A stretch of 64,000 nt of DNA, taken from contig JAFMOC010000269.1 of NCBI GenBank assembly GCA_019802505.1, positions 424,501-488,500 on the forward strand, written 5' to 3'. Both the position numbers and the translations under genes were made by a program. Of the stretch, positions 52,210-64,000 are shown one piece after another; the first letter of the stretch is position 1, and each line of letters opens with the position of its first letter. The notes under the pieces are model-generated. The model was not told the DNA's origin. It made no database searches and saw only the letters and a program-made list of their open reading frames with translations. Source of the DNA: Corydoras sp. C115. Taxonomy: Eukaryota > Chordata > Actinopteri > Siluriformes > Callichthyidae.

Positions 52210-52620
52210 GGAAGACAAACGACAGGTCCAAGTAAAACACCAGGAACTTCCCCCCGCACGACCCCCCCGGCCCGTCCGGCCGCTTGGCCGTGGGCCCCAC
52301 ACGCTCGCCGTCGTCCTCCGCACACGTCCCGGTCGGGACCTTTGACCTGCGGGAGCCGTAGATGGCCCCGACGGCGAGCCGGTGCCCTCGGCGGGTGGCC
52401 TGGGCGAACTCCAGCTCGGCGCTGTCCAGCGACGGGCTGGGCTGGACGGCCGCGGTGACGCCGCTCTCGCAGCGCTGCATCACGTGTAGGGTCGCGAGGG
52501 CTCACTCGGTCCTGAGGCTTCGGGGGGTCCGGCTTCACGCCGCTGGATACACTCCATCCACTGGAGACCCGCGAGCACCCCCCGGTACTCCGACACACAT
52601 CCTGTGGATCCCAAGTTCCC
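52210..52620. promoter_or_regulatory. GC/CpG-rich block upstream of tspan9 coding exon 1
   Basis: A stretch far richer in G+C and CG dinucleotides than its AT-rich surroundings, immediately 5' (on the - strand) of the tspan9 start codon. It could be a CpG-island promoter or a GC-rich 5' UTR/intron. No TATA box or defined start was found. Long open frames on both strands here are probably a by-product of the base composition. Confidence 0.4.
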
Positions 52621-53088
52621 CGCGGTGCGCACCGATCAGCGGCGCTGCATTCTCCAAAAAAAAAGAGAAAGCTTCTCTAGTGCATTTTTAATTCTCTCTC
52701 TCTCTCTCTCGCTCTCACAGGGTGATCTGCTTTCCACTCGGCCGTCCGCAGCGACGCCCGCTCACGCAGAGCTCTCCTTCTCAACTAATGCACCGCCCCT
52801 CCCCCCCCGCATCCGTCGGCACTCCGCTCTCTCTCCCGGTTTATCTCTCCTCCCACAGCGGGTCAGCCAACTGCAGTGTGGGCAGCGGAACGGAGTTCCA
52901 TACAAAGTGCATGTTCACCAAAAACTCCAAATTAAATTCGCCCTCGCAGGAGAAGCCTGCGCACCGACCGACTCTCATAACCTGATGTCTATCTGGATAT
53001 ATAATCCTAATTAAAGTCGTGCACACGATGGCAGGGAAAGACCCCGGGGGACAGAATAGAATTTAGAGCCTGTTGTTGTGTTATTAAT

Positions 53089-53094
<6 letters not shown>

Positions 53095-53154
<60 letters not shown>
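53095..53154. repeat. (TA)n before the first of two Tc1 elements
   Basis: About 60 bp. Further TA runs at 54767-54812 and 55998-56056 separate and follow the elements. Confidence 0.95.
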
Positions 53155-53157
<3 letters not shown>

Positions 53158-54763
53158 TGGGTTGCAAAAGTATTCATACCCCTTGAACCTTTCCATATTT
53201 TGTCACATTACAACCACAAACATAAATATATTTCACTGGAATTTAATGTGAAAGACCAACACAAAGTGGTATACAATTGTGAAGTGGAAGGAAAATTATA
53301 CATGAATCAACATTTTTTTTTACAAATAAAAAACTGAAAAGTGCGACGTGCAAAAGTATTCAGCCCCCCTGAGTCAATACTTTGTGGAGCCACCTTTTGC
53401 TGCAATTACAGCTGCAAGTCTTTTAGGGTATGTCTCCACCAGCTTTGTACATCTAGTGACTGAAATTCTTGCCCATTCCTCCTTGCAAAACAGCTCAAGC
53501 TCAGTCAGATTGGATGGAGAGCGTTTGTGAACAGCAGTTTTGAGATCTTGCCACAAATTCTCAATTGGGTTTAGGTCTGGACTTTGACTGGGCCATTCTA
53601 ACACATGAATATTCTTTTTTTTAAACCACTCCATTGTAGCTCTGGCTTTATATTTAGGGTCGTTGTCCTGCTGGAAGGTGAACCTCCGCCCCAGTCTCAA
53701 ATCTTTTGCTGACTCCAACAGGTTTTCTTCCAAGATTGCCCTGTATTTGGCTCCATCCATCTTCCCATCAACTTTGACCAACTTCCCGGTCCCTGCTGAA
53801 GAGAAGCACCCCCAGAGCATGATGCTGCCACCACCATATTTGACAGTGGGGATGGTGTTTTCAGAGTGATGTGCAGTGTTATTTCTCCGCCACACATAGC
53901 GTTTTGCATTGTGGCCAAAAAAGTTCAATTTTGGTCTCGTCTGACCAAAGCACCTTCTTCCACATGTTTGCTGTGTCCTCAACATGGCTTCTGGCAAACT
54001 GCAAACGGGACTTCTTATGGTTTTCTTTTAACAATGGCTTTCTCCTTGCCACTCTTCCATAAAGACCACATTTGTGTAGTGCACGACTAATTGTTGTCCT
54101 GTGGACAGTTTCCCCCACCTGAGCTGTGGCTCTCTGCATTTCATCCAGAGTCACCATGGGCCTCTTGGCTGCCTCTCTGATCAGTGATCTCCTTGTTCGG
54201 CCTGTAAGTTTAGGTGGACGGCCTTGTCTTGGCAGGTTTACTGTGGTGCCATACTCTTTCCATTTCCGGATGATGGATTGAACAGTGCTCCGTGAGATGT
54301 TCAAAGCTTTGGAAATCTTTTTATAACCTAAGCCTGCTTTAAACTTCTCCAAAACCATATTCCTAACCTGTCTGGTGTGTTCTTTGGACTTCATGATGCT
54401 GTTTGCTCCCCAATATTCTCTTAACCAACATCTGAGGCCGTCACGGAGCAGCTGTATTTGTACTGAGATTAGATTACACACAGGAGGACCCTTTTGAGTC
54501 ATTAGCACTCATCAGGCAACTTCTGAATGCAATTGGTTGCACTCAGGGAAAAGGGGGCTGAATACTTTTGCACGTCGCACTTTTCAGTTTTTTATTTGTA
54601 AAAAAAAATGTTGATTCATGTATAATTTTCCTTCCACTTCACAATTGTATACCACTTTGTGTTGGTCTTTCACATTAAATTCCAGTGAAATATATTTATG
54701 TTTGTGGTTGTAATGTGACAAAATATGGAAAAGTTCAAGGGGTATGAATACTTTTGCAACCCA

Positions 54764-54766
<3 letters not shown>
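53155..54766 (-). mobile_element. Tc1-like element with IR/DR ends (cagtgggttgcaaaag family)
   Basis: 1612 bp. Ends cagtgggttgcaaaagtatt and its complement, flanked by TA and set inside a (TA)n array. A second motif gcaaaagtattcagccccc at about 53350 and its mirror near 54555 give IR/DR ends of about 210 bp. The left and right 200 bp are near-perfect inverted copies, so the copy is fairly young. Confidence 0.92.
53374..54394 (-). pseudogene. Tc1-like transposase with one frame break
   Basis: Start MKSKEHTRQVRN at 54394; HTH (GYKKISKALNISRSTVQSII); GRPPKL hinge; first Asp in LWSDETK; second in FQQDNDPKY; Glu in DLNPIENLW; stop at 53374. The frame changes once, near 53905-53925 beside a run of six A/T, so both halves are otherwise intact. 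It may be a true lesion or a homopolymer error. Confidence 0.87.
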
Positions 54767-54812
<46 letters not shown>

Positions 54813-54815
<3 letters not shown>

Positions 54816-55990
54816 TCACCGGCCACTTTATTAGGTACAACATTCTAGTAACGGGTTGGACCCACTTTTGCCTTCCGAACTGCCTCAATTCTTCGTGGCA
54901 CAGATTCAACAAGGTGCTGGAAGCATTCCTCAGAGAGTTTGGTCCATATTGACATGATGGCATCACACAGTTTCCGCAGATTTGTCGGCTGCACATCCAT
55001 GATGCGAATCCCCCGTTCCATCACATCCCAAAGATGCTCTATTGGATTGAGATCTGGTGACTGTGGAGGCCATTTGAGTACAGTGAACTCATTGTCATGT
55101 TCAAGAAACCAGTCTGAGATGATTCCAGCTTTATGACATGGCGCATTATCCTGCTGAAAGTAGCCATCCGATGTTGGGTACATTGTGGTCATAAAGGGAT
55201 GGACATGGTCAGCAACAATACTCAGGTAGGCTGTGGCGTTGCAACGATGCTCAATTGGTACCAAGGGGCCCAAAGAGTGCCAAGAAAATATTCCCCACAC
55301 CATGACACCACCACCACCAGCCTGAACCGTTGATACAAGGCAGGATGGATCCATGCTTTCATGTTGTTGACGCCAAATTCTGACCCTACCATCCGAATGT
55401 CGCAGCAGAAATCGAGACTCATCAGACCAGGCAACGTTTTTCCAATCTTCTATTGTCCAATTTCGATGAGCTTGTGCAAATTGTAGCCTCAGTTTCCTGT
55501 TCTTAGCTGCTGTAACCCATCTGCCTCAAAGTTCGACGTACTGTGCATTCAGAGATGCTCTTCTGCCTACCTTGGTTGTAACGGGTGGCTATTTGAATCA
55601 CTGTTGCCTTTCTATCAGCTCGAACCAGTCTGGCCATTCTCCTCTGACCTCTGGCATCAACAAGGCATTTCCGCCCACAGAACTGCCGCTCACTGGATGT
55701 TTTTTCTTTTTCGGACCATTCTCTGTAAACCCTAGAGATGGTTGTGCGTGAAAATCCCAGTAGATCAGCAGTTTCTCAGACCAGCCCTTCTGGCACCAAC
55801 AACCATGCCACGTTCAAAGGCACTCAAATCACCTTTCTTCCCCATACTGATGCTCGGTTTGAAATGCAGGAGATTGTCTTGACCATGTCTACATGCCTAA
55901 ATGCACTGAGTTGCCGCCATGTGATTGGCTGATTAGAAATTAAGTGTTAACGAGCAGTTGGACAGGTGTACCTAATAAAGTGGCCGGTGA

Positions 55991-55993
<3 letters not shown>
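54813..55993 (-). mobile_element. Tc1-like element (cactcaccggcc family)
   Basis: 1181 bp. Ends cactcaccggccactttatt and its complement, embedded in (TA)n. It sits 46 bp of TA repeat away from the preceding Tc1 element. Same family as 1-383. Confidence 0.9.
54845..55870 (-). pseudogene. Tc1-like transposase, N-terminal half decayed
   Basis: An intact frame of 169 residues at 54845-55354 (VMVWGIFSWHSLGPL, QQDNAPCHKAGI, PPQSPDLNPIEHLWD, GPTRY*). The first Asp region lies in another frame near 55390-55430, and the HTH part up to about 55870 is only recognisable as relics. Confidence 0.8.
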
Positions 55994-56062
<69 letters not shown>

Positions 56063-56175
56063 TAAAGCCTGTTGTGTTCTTAATAACAATAATAATAATA
56101 ATAATAATAATTTATAGCCTGTTGTGTTATTAATAACAACAATAATAATAATATATGTTTTATAAAAGCACAGCA

Positions 56176-56343
56176 CTGTAATTTAGTGTTTAGCATGTTT
56201 GCCTCTCAGCGTTGGGGATTCGAATCCAGTTCGAATCCCCATCTGGGTGGAGTTTCCATGTCCTCCCCGTGTCCGTGTGGGTTTCCTCCCACAGTCCAAA
56301 AAACATTGATCAAGTCAATTGAATTCCCCAAATTGCCCCATAT

Positions 56344-56374
<31 letters not shown>

Positions 56375-56512
56375 CTGAGTGTGTGTTCAGTGATAGATTG
56401 GTGTCCTGTCCTGGGTCTATCTGCCCAGCGCCCGAAACGTTCTCCCCTGGATGGGCATGGGGAACCCCACCGCGACCCTAGTACAGAATAAAGCGGAAGA
56501 TAAAGGATGGAT
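56176..56512 (+). repeat. SINE-A full length
   Basis: Head agtgtttagcatgtttgcc, B box agttcgaatcc, tail ggatggatg. Confidence 0.88.
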
Positions 56513-57091
56513 GTTTAATAATAATTTAAAGCCTGTTATTGTGTTATTAATAGTAAAAATAATAATAATAATAATAATAATAAAAGTTTAATAATTTAAA
56601 GCCTGTTGTTGTGCGTGAGAAATCATTTGAACATATTATATATTATATTAGACAAAGGATGTTATATCCTCAGAACACCCCGATGCCACTCTGAGATGAT
56701 GTGCTGTACTATAAAGTGCTATATAAATAAAGCTGAAGGTAAACTCAGCGTCTCCGTTATAACCCCCCGCTGTGAGTCAGACCTCCTCCTCATGCTCCTT
56801 ATTTCCAGTGACATTTTAACAAAATGTTTCCCATGAGACACCAAACTCTGCGAAGCTTATTATTCACTTCCTCCAGCAGCCACCAGGTACAGGGAGGGAG
56901 CGCTGTCCACCTCGTCATGACATCCACGTAATTAATCTGGAGGAGACACCTACAGCTCCCCCACTGCACTGACACAAGAACAGCCAATTATCAGATGGAA
57001 CAGCCTCCATCACGCCGAGCAGCTTCCAACACTCATTACACTCAGCCCTGAAATTAAAACATTATTTTTAATATTAAGATTATTTAGTGAT
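56513..57091. other. Upstream of tspan9, unclassified
   Basis: (AAT)n at 56555-56583; the remainder shows no gene. Confidence 0.5.
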
Positions 57092-57300
57092 GCTGGTGAC
57101 GATTAGAATATCTGCCTCTTAGCAGTTGACTCCTGTTTCGGGTGGAGTTTGCATGTTCTCCCCGTGTCTGTGTGGGTTTTCTTCCACAGTCCAAAAACAC
57201 TGATTCAAGGTTACCGGACTGCTCTAAATTGCCCCATACAGTGTGTGTGTGCGTGCGTGTGTGTGTGTGTGTGTGTATGAGTGAACGTGTGCCCAGTGTT
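57092..57300 (+). repeat. SINE-A fragment
   Basis: Body only, with (tg)n at 57240-57275. Confidence 0.7.
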
Positions 57301-57424
57301 GGACTGCCCCCTCTGCATGGTTCTGCTGAAGCACCACAGCTACGATGGTTACTGATGGAACCTGGAGTTCTATTGGACCGGCGGATGTCCTCAATGGACT
57401 TATAGAGTTTTTAATTGTTAAACA

Positions 57425-57655
57425 CAGGTCACATGATCTGTACATGGCTGTCCTACACTGTTGATGGAGGATGAGGATGAGTCCCCCACTGAGCCTCGGT
57501 CCTCACAAGGTTTCTTCCTTAAAATATCATCATAACAGGGAGTTTTGTCTTGCCACTGTCTCTTGGTCTTGCTCTTTGGGGTTTAAAGGTTTATAACTCT
57601 GTAAAGCTGTGATGATGTACGATTGTAAAACACTCTATAAATAAATGACCTGAAC
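57425..57655 (-). repeat. Repeat C (reverse)
   Basis: gagtcccccactgagcctcg, cacaaggtttcttcctt, gggagttttgtcttgccact. Confidence 0.75.
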
Positions 57656-58103
57656 ATGATCACCACACACACACACGCACACACACACATCTGAAGACAT
57701 GCGGTTCTGGAGTGAGTGGGTGAAAACCTGGCAGATTGTTCCTTCTCTTTCTACAGAACGCGACTTTCTGAATCATCTGCAGAAGGTTCTGTGTTCCACT
57801 TTCCAAGCGATGGAGGTGCGAATGTGCGGACGTTAAAGATCTGACTCAGCGTCCATCTCCAGAGTTCTGATTAGGAAAGCAGCAGGGGGGTAATATTTCT
57901 GGACCTCACAGCATATTGCTCTGGCACATGGCGTCGGAGCCTCGGTTCCAAGTCACTGGAGGATTTTAATTCACGCATGGCGGCCGTAGCGACCGAGGTT
58001 CTGCTCACCTGCCCCGCCACAGGAACCGGGTTCATTTAAAAGAACCGCTGATGAGGAGGACGGATATAACCGCCTGAAACTGACCTGCATAACGAGTGCT
58101 GTG

Positions 58104-58166
<63 letters not shown>

Positions 58167-58555
58167 TTTCTGAGGCCGCTCAGGTAATGCTGCATGTTTA
58201 ACAGCGGGTTACATCACTCCCCGCGCCGTCGGCTGGCCGCCCGTCAGACTGATCTGGAGTCAGAGCTCGCTGGTGGCTGCGACGCAGGAACTCTGGAACT
58301 CCAGCAAATCCATTCTGAATGGAACGTTCTCAGAGTGCTCTAGGTGCTCCGCTACAACAAGCTTAACGTCGTTTGTTCTCCGACTCAGTGGATCCCAAAC
58401 TCTTTCAATAGTGACCCACTTCTGAAAATGAGAATACCATACTCCCCCTCCCTCCACCCCCCCCGCTTTAAACACTGTAATTTATATAAATTACAGGCTC
58501 GGAAAATCATACAGAACCCTGAGACAGTACGGGACTCAGGAACACCTCGTTATCT
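57656..58555. other. Upstream of tspan9, unclassified
   Basis: Higher GC than surroundings with the (TG)n at 58108. Possible home of a non-coding 5' exon but none can be shown. Confidence 0.4.
58108..58165. repeat. (TG)n array
   Basis: About 58 bp of perfect TG. Confidence 0.95.
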
Positions 58556-58800
58556 TCAGATTAATCCTCTACTAGGGTCATGTAGGGGGGGGCAGATACA
58601 CCCAGGACAGGGCACCAATCAGTCACTGGACACACACTCACTCATAAACACAATCGATATTGGGGCAATTTTATATTGGTCCAAAAACACAAATTCAAGG
58701 TGAATTGGATGCAGTAAATTGCCCCTATATAGTGTGTGTGTCCAGTGATGGATTGGCGCCCAGCACCCCAAACGTTCTCCTCTGGATGGGCATCACGCTG
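58556..58800. repeat. Two SINE-A fragments in opposite orientation
   Basis: Reverse piece 58556-58670 (cctctactagggtc, cagatacacccaggacag) then forward piece 58680-58795 (ccaaaaacacaaattcaagg, ctctggatgggcat). Confidence 0.65.
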
Positions 58801-59390
58801 TGCCCTCAGGACTCTTCTTCAGCAACATTCCTGAAATAACCTAAAGCTCAGGCGGATTTAAGGCGACTCCCTGAACGGCGTCTCTATAACGAGTGTCTCT
58901 ATAACGAGCTTAATGGAGGTATTTCTGGAACCCGCCGGTTATTTTAGGAAGAAAAATAATATCCTGACTCGGTTTTTTAAACTTCAGCCTGTAGAGCTGC
59001 AGAGATATTACATCATAGCCAGCTCTGTTCCTCATTCTGAGGTTCTACAGGAACGAGGCACGTCTCTTTGATCTGCTCCATCCTCACCCGCCACCTTCTC
59101 CAGCCATGTATCCACCACCTGATCCTGCTCCGTCCAGTTCCACCTCCACCCTACTACACCTCACACATCCCATCAGCCATCACTCTCCTCAAGAGTCAGA
59201 CACGCGCCCTCAAACCAACCCACCGTCCTCCTGACTCCATTCCATCCAACCCCCCCCCCCCCCCCCGCTTCATAGCGTTCTCCATCCCATCAGCACGTAC
59301 ACACATCATTAACTCCTCCCACTTCACTGATACATACAACAAACCTGTGTTTAAAAACGCACCACACCACCCAACGGTGCTCAAGAACTA

Positions 59391-59391
<1 letters not shown>
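58801..59391. other. Upstream of tspan9, unclassified
   Basis: A 127-codon open frame (59068-59451) runs into the CA array. A C run lies at 59251-59267. No family recognised. Confidence 0.4.
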
Positions 59392-59438
<47 letters not shown>

Positions 59439-59512
59439 CACATACACTTAACACAAAACAAACACACACTGTATGAAAAACAAAGAATTACAAACACACA
59501 TACACGTGCGTG

Positions 59513-59544
<32 letters not shown>

Positions 59545-61530
59545 GTACACACAGAATTACACACACAGTACACACACACACACAGTACACATACACTTAA
59601 CACAAAACACACACTGTATGTACGCACAAAATTACAAACCCACATACACGCACACACACACAGTACACATACACTTTACACAAAACAAACACACACTATG
59701 TACACACAAAATTACAAACCCACATACACTCACACACACACATACACTTTACACAAAACAAACACACACTGTATGTACACACAAAATTACAAACACACAT
59801 ACACGCACACACACACAGTACACATACACTTTACACAAAACAAACACACACTGTATGTACACACAAAATTACAAACACACATACATGTGCACACGCACAC
59901 ACACACAGTACACATACACTTTACACAAAACAAACACACACTGTATGTACACACAAAATTACAAACACACATACACGCACACACACACAGTACACATAAC
60001 ACATACACTTTACACAAAACAAACACACACTGTATGTACACACAAAATTACAAACACACATACATGTGCACACGCACACAGTACACATACACTTTACACA
60101 AAACAAACACACACTGTATGTACACACAAAATTACAAACACACATACACGCACACACACAGTACACATACACTTTACACAAAACAAACACACACTGTATG
60201 TACACACAAAATTACAAACCCACATACACGCACACACACACAGTACACATACACTTTACACAAAACAAACACACACTGTATGTACACACAAAATTACAAA
60301 CACACATACACGCACACACACACAGTACACATAACACATACACTTTACACAAAACAAACACACACTGTATGTACACACAAAATTACAAACCCACATACAT
60401 GCACACACACACACACAGTACACATAACACATACACTTTACACAAAACAAACACACACTGTATGTACACACAAAATTACAAAAACACATACACGCACACA
60501 CACACAGTACACATATACTTTACACAAAACAAACACACACTGTATGTACACACAAAATTACAAACACACATACACGCACACACACAGTACACATACACTT
60601 TACACAAAACAAACACACACTGTATGTACACACAAAATTACAAACACACATACATGCGCACACGCACACACAGTACACATACACTTTACACAAAACAAAC
60701 ACACACTGTATGTACACACAAAATTACAAACCCACATACACGCACACACACACAGTACACATACACTTTACACAAAACAAACACACACTGTATGTACACA
60801 CAAAATTACAAACACACATACACGCACACACACACAGTACACATAACACATACACTTTACACAAAACAAACACACACTGTATGTACACACAAAATTACAA
60901 ACCCACATACATGCACACACACACACACAGTACACATAACACATACACTTTACACAAAACAAACACACACTGTATGTACACACAAAATTACAAAAACACA
61001 TACACGCACACACACACAGTACACATATACTTTACACAAAACAAACACACACTGTATGTACACACAAAATTACAAACACACATACACGCACACACACAGT
61101 ACACATACACTTTACACAAAACAAACACACACTGTATGTACACACAAAATTACAAACACACATACATGCGCACACGCACACACAGTACACATACACTTTA
61201 CACAAAACAAACACACACTGTATGTACACACAAAATTACAAACACACATATACGCGCACACACACACAGTATGTACACACAGAATTACATACACAGATAT
61301 TGTATGTACACACAGAATAACACACACACACACACACACAGTTTACAGACACAAAACAAACACACACACACTGTATATACACACAGAATAACAGACACAC
61401 ACATATACTGTACGTACACACAGAATAACACACATACACTTAACACATACACACACAACACAAATACACACACATTTACTGTATGTACACACAGAATAAC
61501 AGACACAGACACAGACACACACACACACCA
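59392..61530. repeat. CA-rich minisatellite with 512-bp higher-order period
   Basis: Units of about 65-90 bp built from acacatacactttacacaa, aacaaacacacactgtatgt and acacacaaaattacaaacac. Blocks starting near 60190 and 60702 repeat with a 512-bp offset, almost base for base. Long open frames on both strands follow from the lack of stop codons in CA repeat. Confidence 0.93.
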
Positions 61531-61540
61531 TGAAGTAGCC

Positions 61541-62172
61541 ATTTATTTATAAATATTTCAGCCAATCATCACACACACATATACACACACAGTATATATT
61601 TATTTATATATAGTGGAGGTATATTCATATGCAGTCTGTAATTATAATCCCCTGAAGTGTGCACTCACAGCAGGACGCCTGCTCTCTCTACAGTGCTGGT
61701 GTCAGTGAGGTGAGTGTGTGTGTGTGTGTGTGTGTGATACACTGGTGAGTGGGTGTATTGTTGGCATAAACACATTTTAACAAACAGAACACACAACGTG
61801 CAGACAGATATACACTGCAGCTCATTAAATTCATTCAGTTTAACAAATGCAAAGTACAAACTATTTCGCAACATATTTTTGCCACATGTGCCGACGGCTA
61901 CGTCCTATCCCTGCACTTAACTGAATATAAAAATAAAGAGGAATACAGGAGCACGCAGCATCAGGCGCACCGCCTCGGTTCTACTCTCTCGGTCAGTTGC
62001 ATCAGGTTCTCTTACGATACAGATGCACTTACAGGTGACAGATCCTGGATTTCTACTGGACCAGAGGCTCTGCAGTCCTCACAGGACGTTCCTGCAAACA
62101 CCACCGAGCTCCTCCGTTCTGTCGGAGAACCAGAGCTTCAGCTTCAGCTGATTTTACAGACTGGAAATGCAA
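61541..62172. other. Upstream of tspan9, unclassified
   Basis: (TG)n at 61708-61735; no gene seen. Confidence 0.5.
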
Positions 62173-62519
62173 AGGGTGGTATGGTGGCTTAGTGGTTGGC
62201 ATGTTCTCCTCTCAGCGCTGGGGATCTCCGGTTCAAATCCCCATCTGGGCGGAGTTTCCATGTTCTCCCCATGTCGGCGTGGGTTTCCTTCGGGTTCTCT
62301 GGTTTCCTTCCACAGTCCAAAAACATGGACTAAGTCAATTGAATTCTCCAAATTGCCCCATATAGAGTGTGTGTGAGTGAGTGTGTGTCCAGTGATAGAT
62401 TGGCGTCCTGTCCTGGGTGTATATGCCCAGCGCCCGAAACGTTCTCCCCTGGATGGGCATGGGGAACCCCCCCGCGACCCTAATAGAGGATAAAGCGGGA
62501 GATAATGGATGGATGGATT
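62173..62519 (+). repeat. SINE-A full length
   Basis: Head ggtatggtggcttagtgg, B box ggttcaaatcc, tail (ggat)n. Confidence 0.9.
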
Positions 62520-62524
62520 TGTAA

Positions 62525-62690
62525 TGCAGAGACCCTCACAGGGCCACGGACCTCACAAAGCTTCTTACTTTTAACAAAACAAATACCAACGAGGTTTTTC
62601 TTTGCCACCGTCACTTCGGAACGCCGTTTAGGAGTTCAGGCTTAGAACACGATGTACGATTGTAGAACGACAACACTACAGAAACTCAAC
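62525..62690 (-). repeat. Repeat C (reverse), diverged
   Basis: acctcacaaagcttcttact, gaggtttttctttgccaccg, gatgtacgattgtagaacg. Confidence 0.65.
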
Positions 62691-62726
62691 AACTACACAC
62701 TGTGACGCACACTAATCATTTCAGCC

Positions 62727-63105
62727 CTTTGAATCCCGATCTGGGTGGAGTTTGCATGTTCTCCCTGTGGGTTTCCTCCGGGTTCACAGTCCAAAAACAT
62801 GGATTTAGGGCGAATGCTCAAGATTGCCCCATATAGATATTGTGTGTGTGTGTGTGAGTGAGTGTGCCCAGCTATCAGTGTATCTGCCCAGCGCCCGGAA
62901 GGTTCTCCCCTGGATGGACATGGGGAACCTTCACCCTGCGACCCTAATAGAGGATAAAGCTGAAGATATGAATGAATGATACAGCTGATGAGCTCCGGGC
63001 GCCAATCCATCACTGGGCAGACACTCAGCATATACGAGCAATTTAGAGCAGCCATTTCACCTTGAATTCTGTAGGAGGAGACTGGAGAACCTAGAGAAAA
63101 CCCAC
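62727..63105. repeat. SINE-A copy and a reversed fragment
   Basis: Forward body 62727-62980 ending in aatgaatgat, then reversed piece 62998-63105 (gccaatccatcactgggcag to gagaaaaccca). Confidence 0.75.
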
Positions 63106-63546
63106 CTGGTTCAGTGGTTGGGATGCAGGTTCGAATCTGGTAGAGATTCCATGTTTTGACGTGCAGCTCTACTGCACGTGAGACTGGTAATAAAACCAAT
63201 GGATGTACAAACGAGGAGGTGTTCCTAAAAAAGCGGCCGGTCAGCGTGTAATTACCTTCACACCTGAAGGCCGTCGGCTGATGCTTTTGTAGAAAACAAC
63301 CGTAAAGTGGCGCCTTGTCCTTGCAAACGCAGCAGAAAGCTTTCATTTGAACCCTGATTGGAATTAATGAGGACATACATGGCAGGGTTACCACGGCGAT
63401 CGAACCCCGGTTCCCTCCACACAAATACTTTAGTCTATTGAACTGTACGACCTTCAGGACTCTGAGGTTATTGCTACATGAATATTCATTTAATAATAAT
63501 AACAATAATGACAATCGGTACGGTGACCATAGTTCGGCCGCCCACG

Positions 63547-63607
<61 letters not shown>

Positions 63608-63912
63608 GCTGAGCTCTCATTACTCATTAATGCAGGCCGGTGCCTCGCGGCCGACTCCCGGGGTGTCCTGCACATCCAGGTCACAGTGAGAGGAGGTGTG
63701 AGTATGGAGCTCCATGTATTCATCAGGAACACCTCACTCAAACCTGAACATCTCAGAGGGTCAACCTGCTGTGACCTCACACTGCAGGACACGACGGGAA
63801 ACACAGAACGCCATTATATAACGCTACACCACAAGTATGTGACCAGTCCAGTCCACTGCGAGTACAATTAAATTTTACTGCATAAAGACATTTAAACATG
63901 TTAATAATACAG
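63106..63912. other. Upstream of tspan9, unclassified
   Basis: Contains a Tc1-family end scrap at 63219-63248 (aaaaaagcggccggtcagc), (CT)n/(CA)n at 63547-63606 and no recognised gene. Confidence 0.5.
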
Positions 63913-64000
63913 GTGGCGCTGTGGGGTAGCGTTCAACATGTCCGCCTCGCAGCGTTGGCAATCTCGGTGGATTTGCATGTTCTCCCCATGTCTGTGTGGG
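63913..64000 (+). repeat. SINE-A head, cut by the window end
   Basis: tggcgctgtggggtagc... to tgttctccccatgtctgtgt. The copy continues past base 64000. Confidence 0.75.

Noticed and set aside
52040..52598. 147- and 172-codon frames extending upstream of tspan9 MARGCLCC
   Set aside because: Tetraspanins start at the MARGCLCC methionine, and the extension is GC-rich sequence with a likely acceptor in between.
59473..61552. Open frames of 457, 441, 280 and 274 codons on + and many on -
   Set aside because: They are translations of CA-rich minisatellite (Thr/His or Val/Cys repeats) with no stops by composition. No conserved domain.
62693..63601. 302-codon open frame on the - strand
   Set aside because: Composed of SINE-A pieces and CA repeat.

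Overview
The window is nuclear DNA of a teleost fish. The species cannot be fixed from the sequence. The evidence is two vertebrate-type spliced genes with GT-AG introns, very dense CA/TG microsatellites, several fish-type Tc1 DNA transposon families, tRNA-derived SINEs and a Ty3/gypsy (Tf1/sushi-type) chromovirus. There are no operons, ribosome binding sites, CRISPR arrays or prokaryotic features.

Two host genes lie tail to tail. On the + strand, 21 exons between 4924 and 24010 encode the C-terminal ~967 residues of ELAPOR1 (KIAA1324/EIG121), a type I membrane protein of the endosome-lysosome/Golgi route. Its signal-peptide exon(s) lie upstream of the window. All exon phases join without a break. 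On the - strand, 7 coding exons between 52186 and 32587 encode a complete 239-residue tetraspanin that best matches TSPAN9. Its first coding intron, about 13.9 kb, holds most of the large insertions.

Layout. 1-4923 is elapor1 intron with a Tc1 end fragment, SINEs and a three-deep nest (SINE, split by Tc1, split by SINE). 4924-24010 is elapor1 with Tc1, SINE, hAT-like and duplicated intronic repeats. 24011-32586 is the gap between the two 3' ends. It holds SINE fragments, a ~0.6-kb duplicated block, CATA-type microsatellite with an inserted IR/DR Tc1 element, and a hAT-like MITE. 32587-52186 is tspan9, whose introns hold a TTTATT minisatellite, CA/TG and CT arrays, a 25-bp minisatellite, a Tc1-type MITE, and a hAT-like element split by a 6.07-kb gypsy element with 935-bp LTRs. 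52187-64000 lies upstream of the tspan9 start codon. It holds a GC/CpG-rich block, two Tc1 elements set in TA repeat, and a 2-kb CA-rich minisatellite with a 512-bp higher-order period, then SINEs.

The most notable signals are: (1) an 11-nt sequence just after the 5' LTR that is an exact reverse complement of an LTR-internal site lying 28 bp after a TATA-like box, the arrangement expected for self-primed reverse transcription; (2) tspan9 splice sites built from simple repeats (a donor that is itself a (GT)n array; a ~220-nt CT tract before exon 2); (3) about 30 sense-strand AATAAA hexamers in the last tspan9 intron; (4) several nested insertions whose target duplications give their order.
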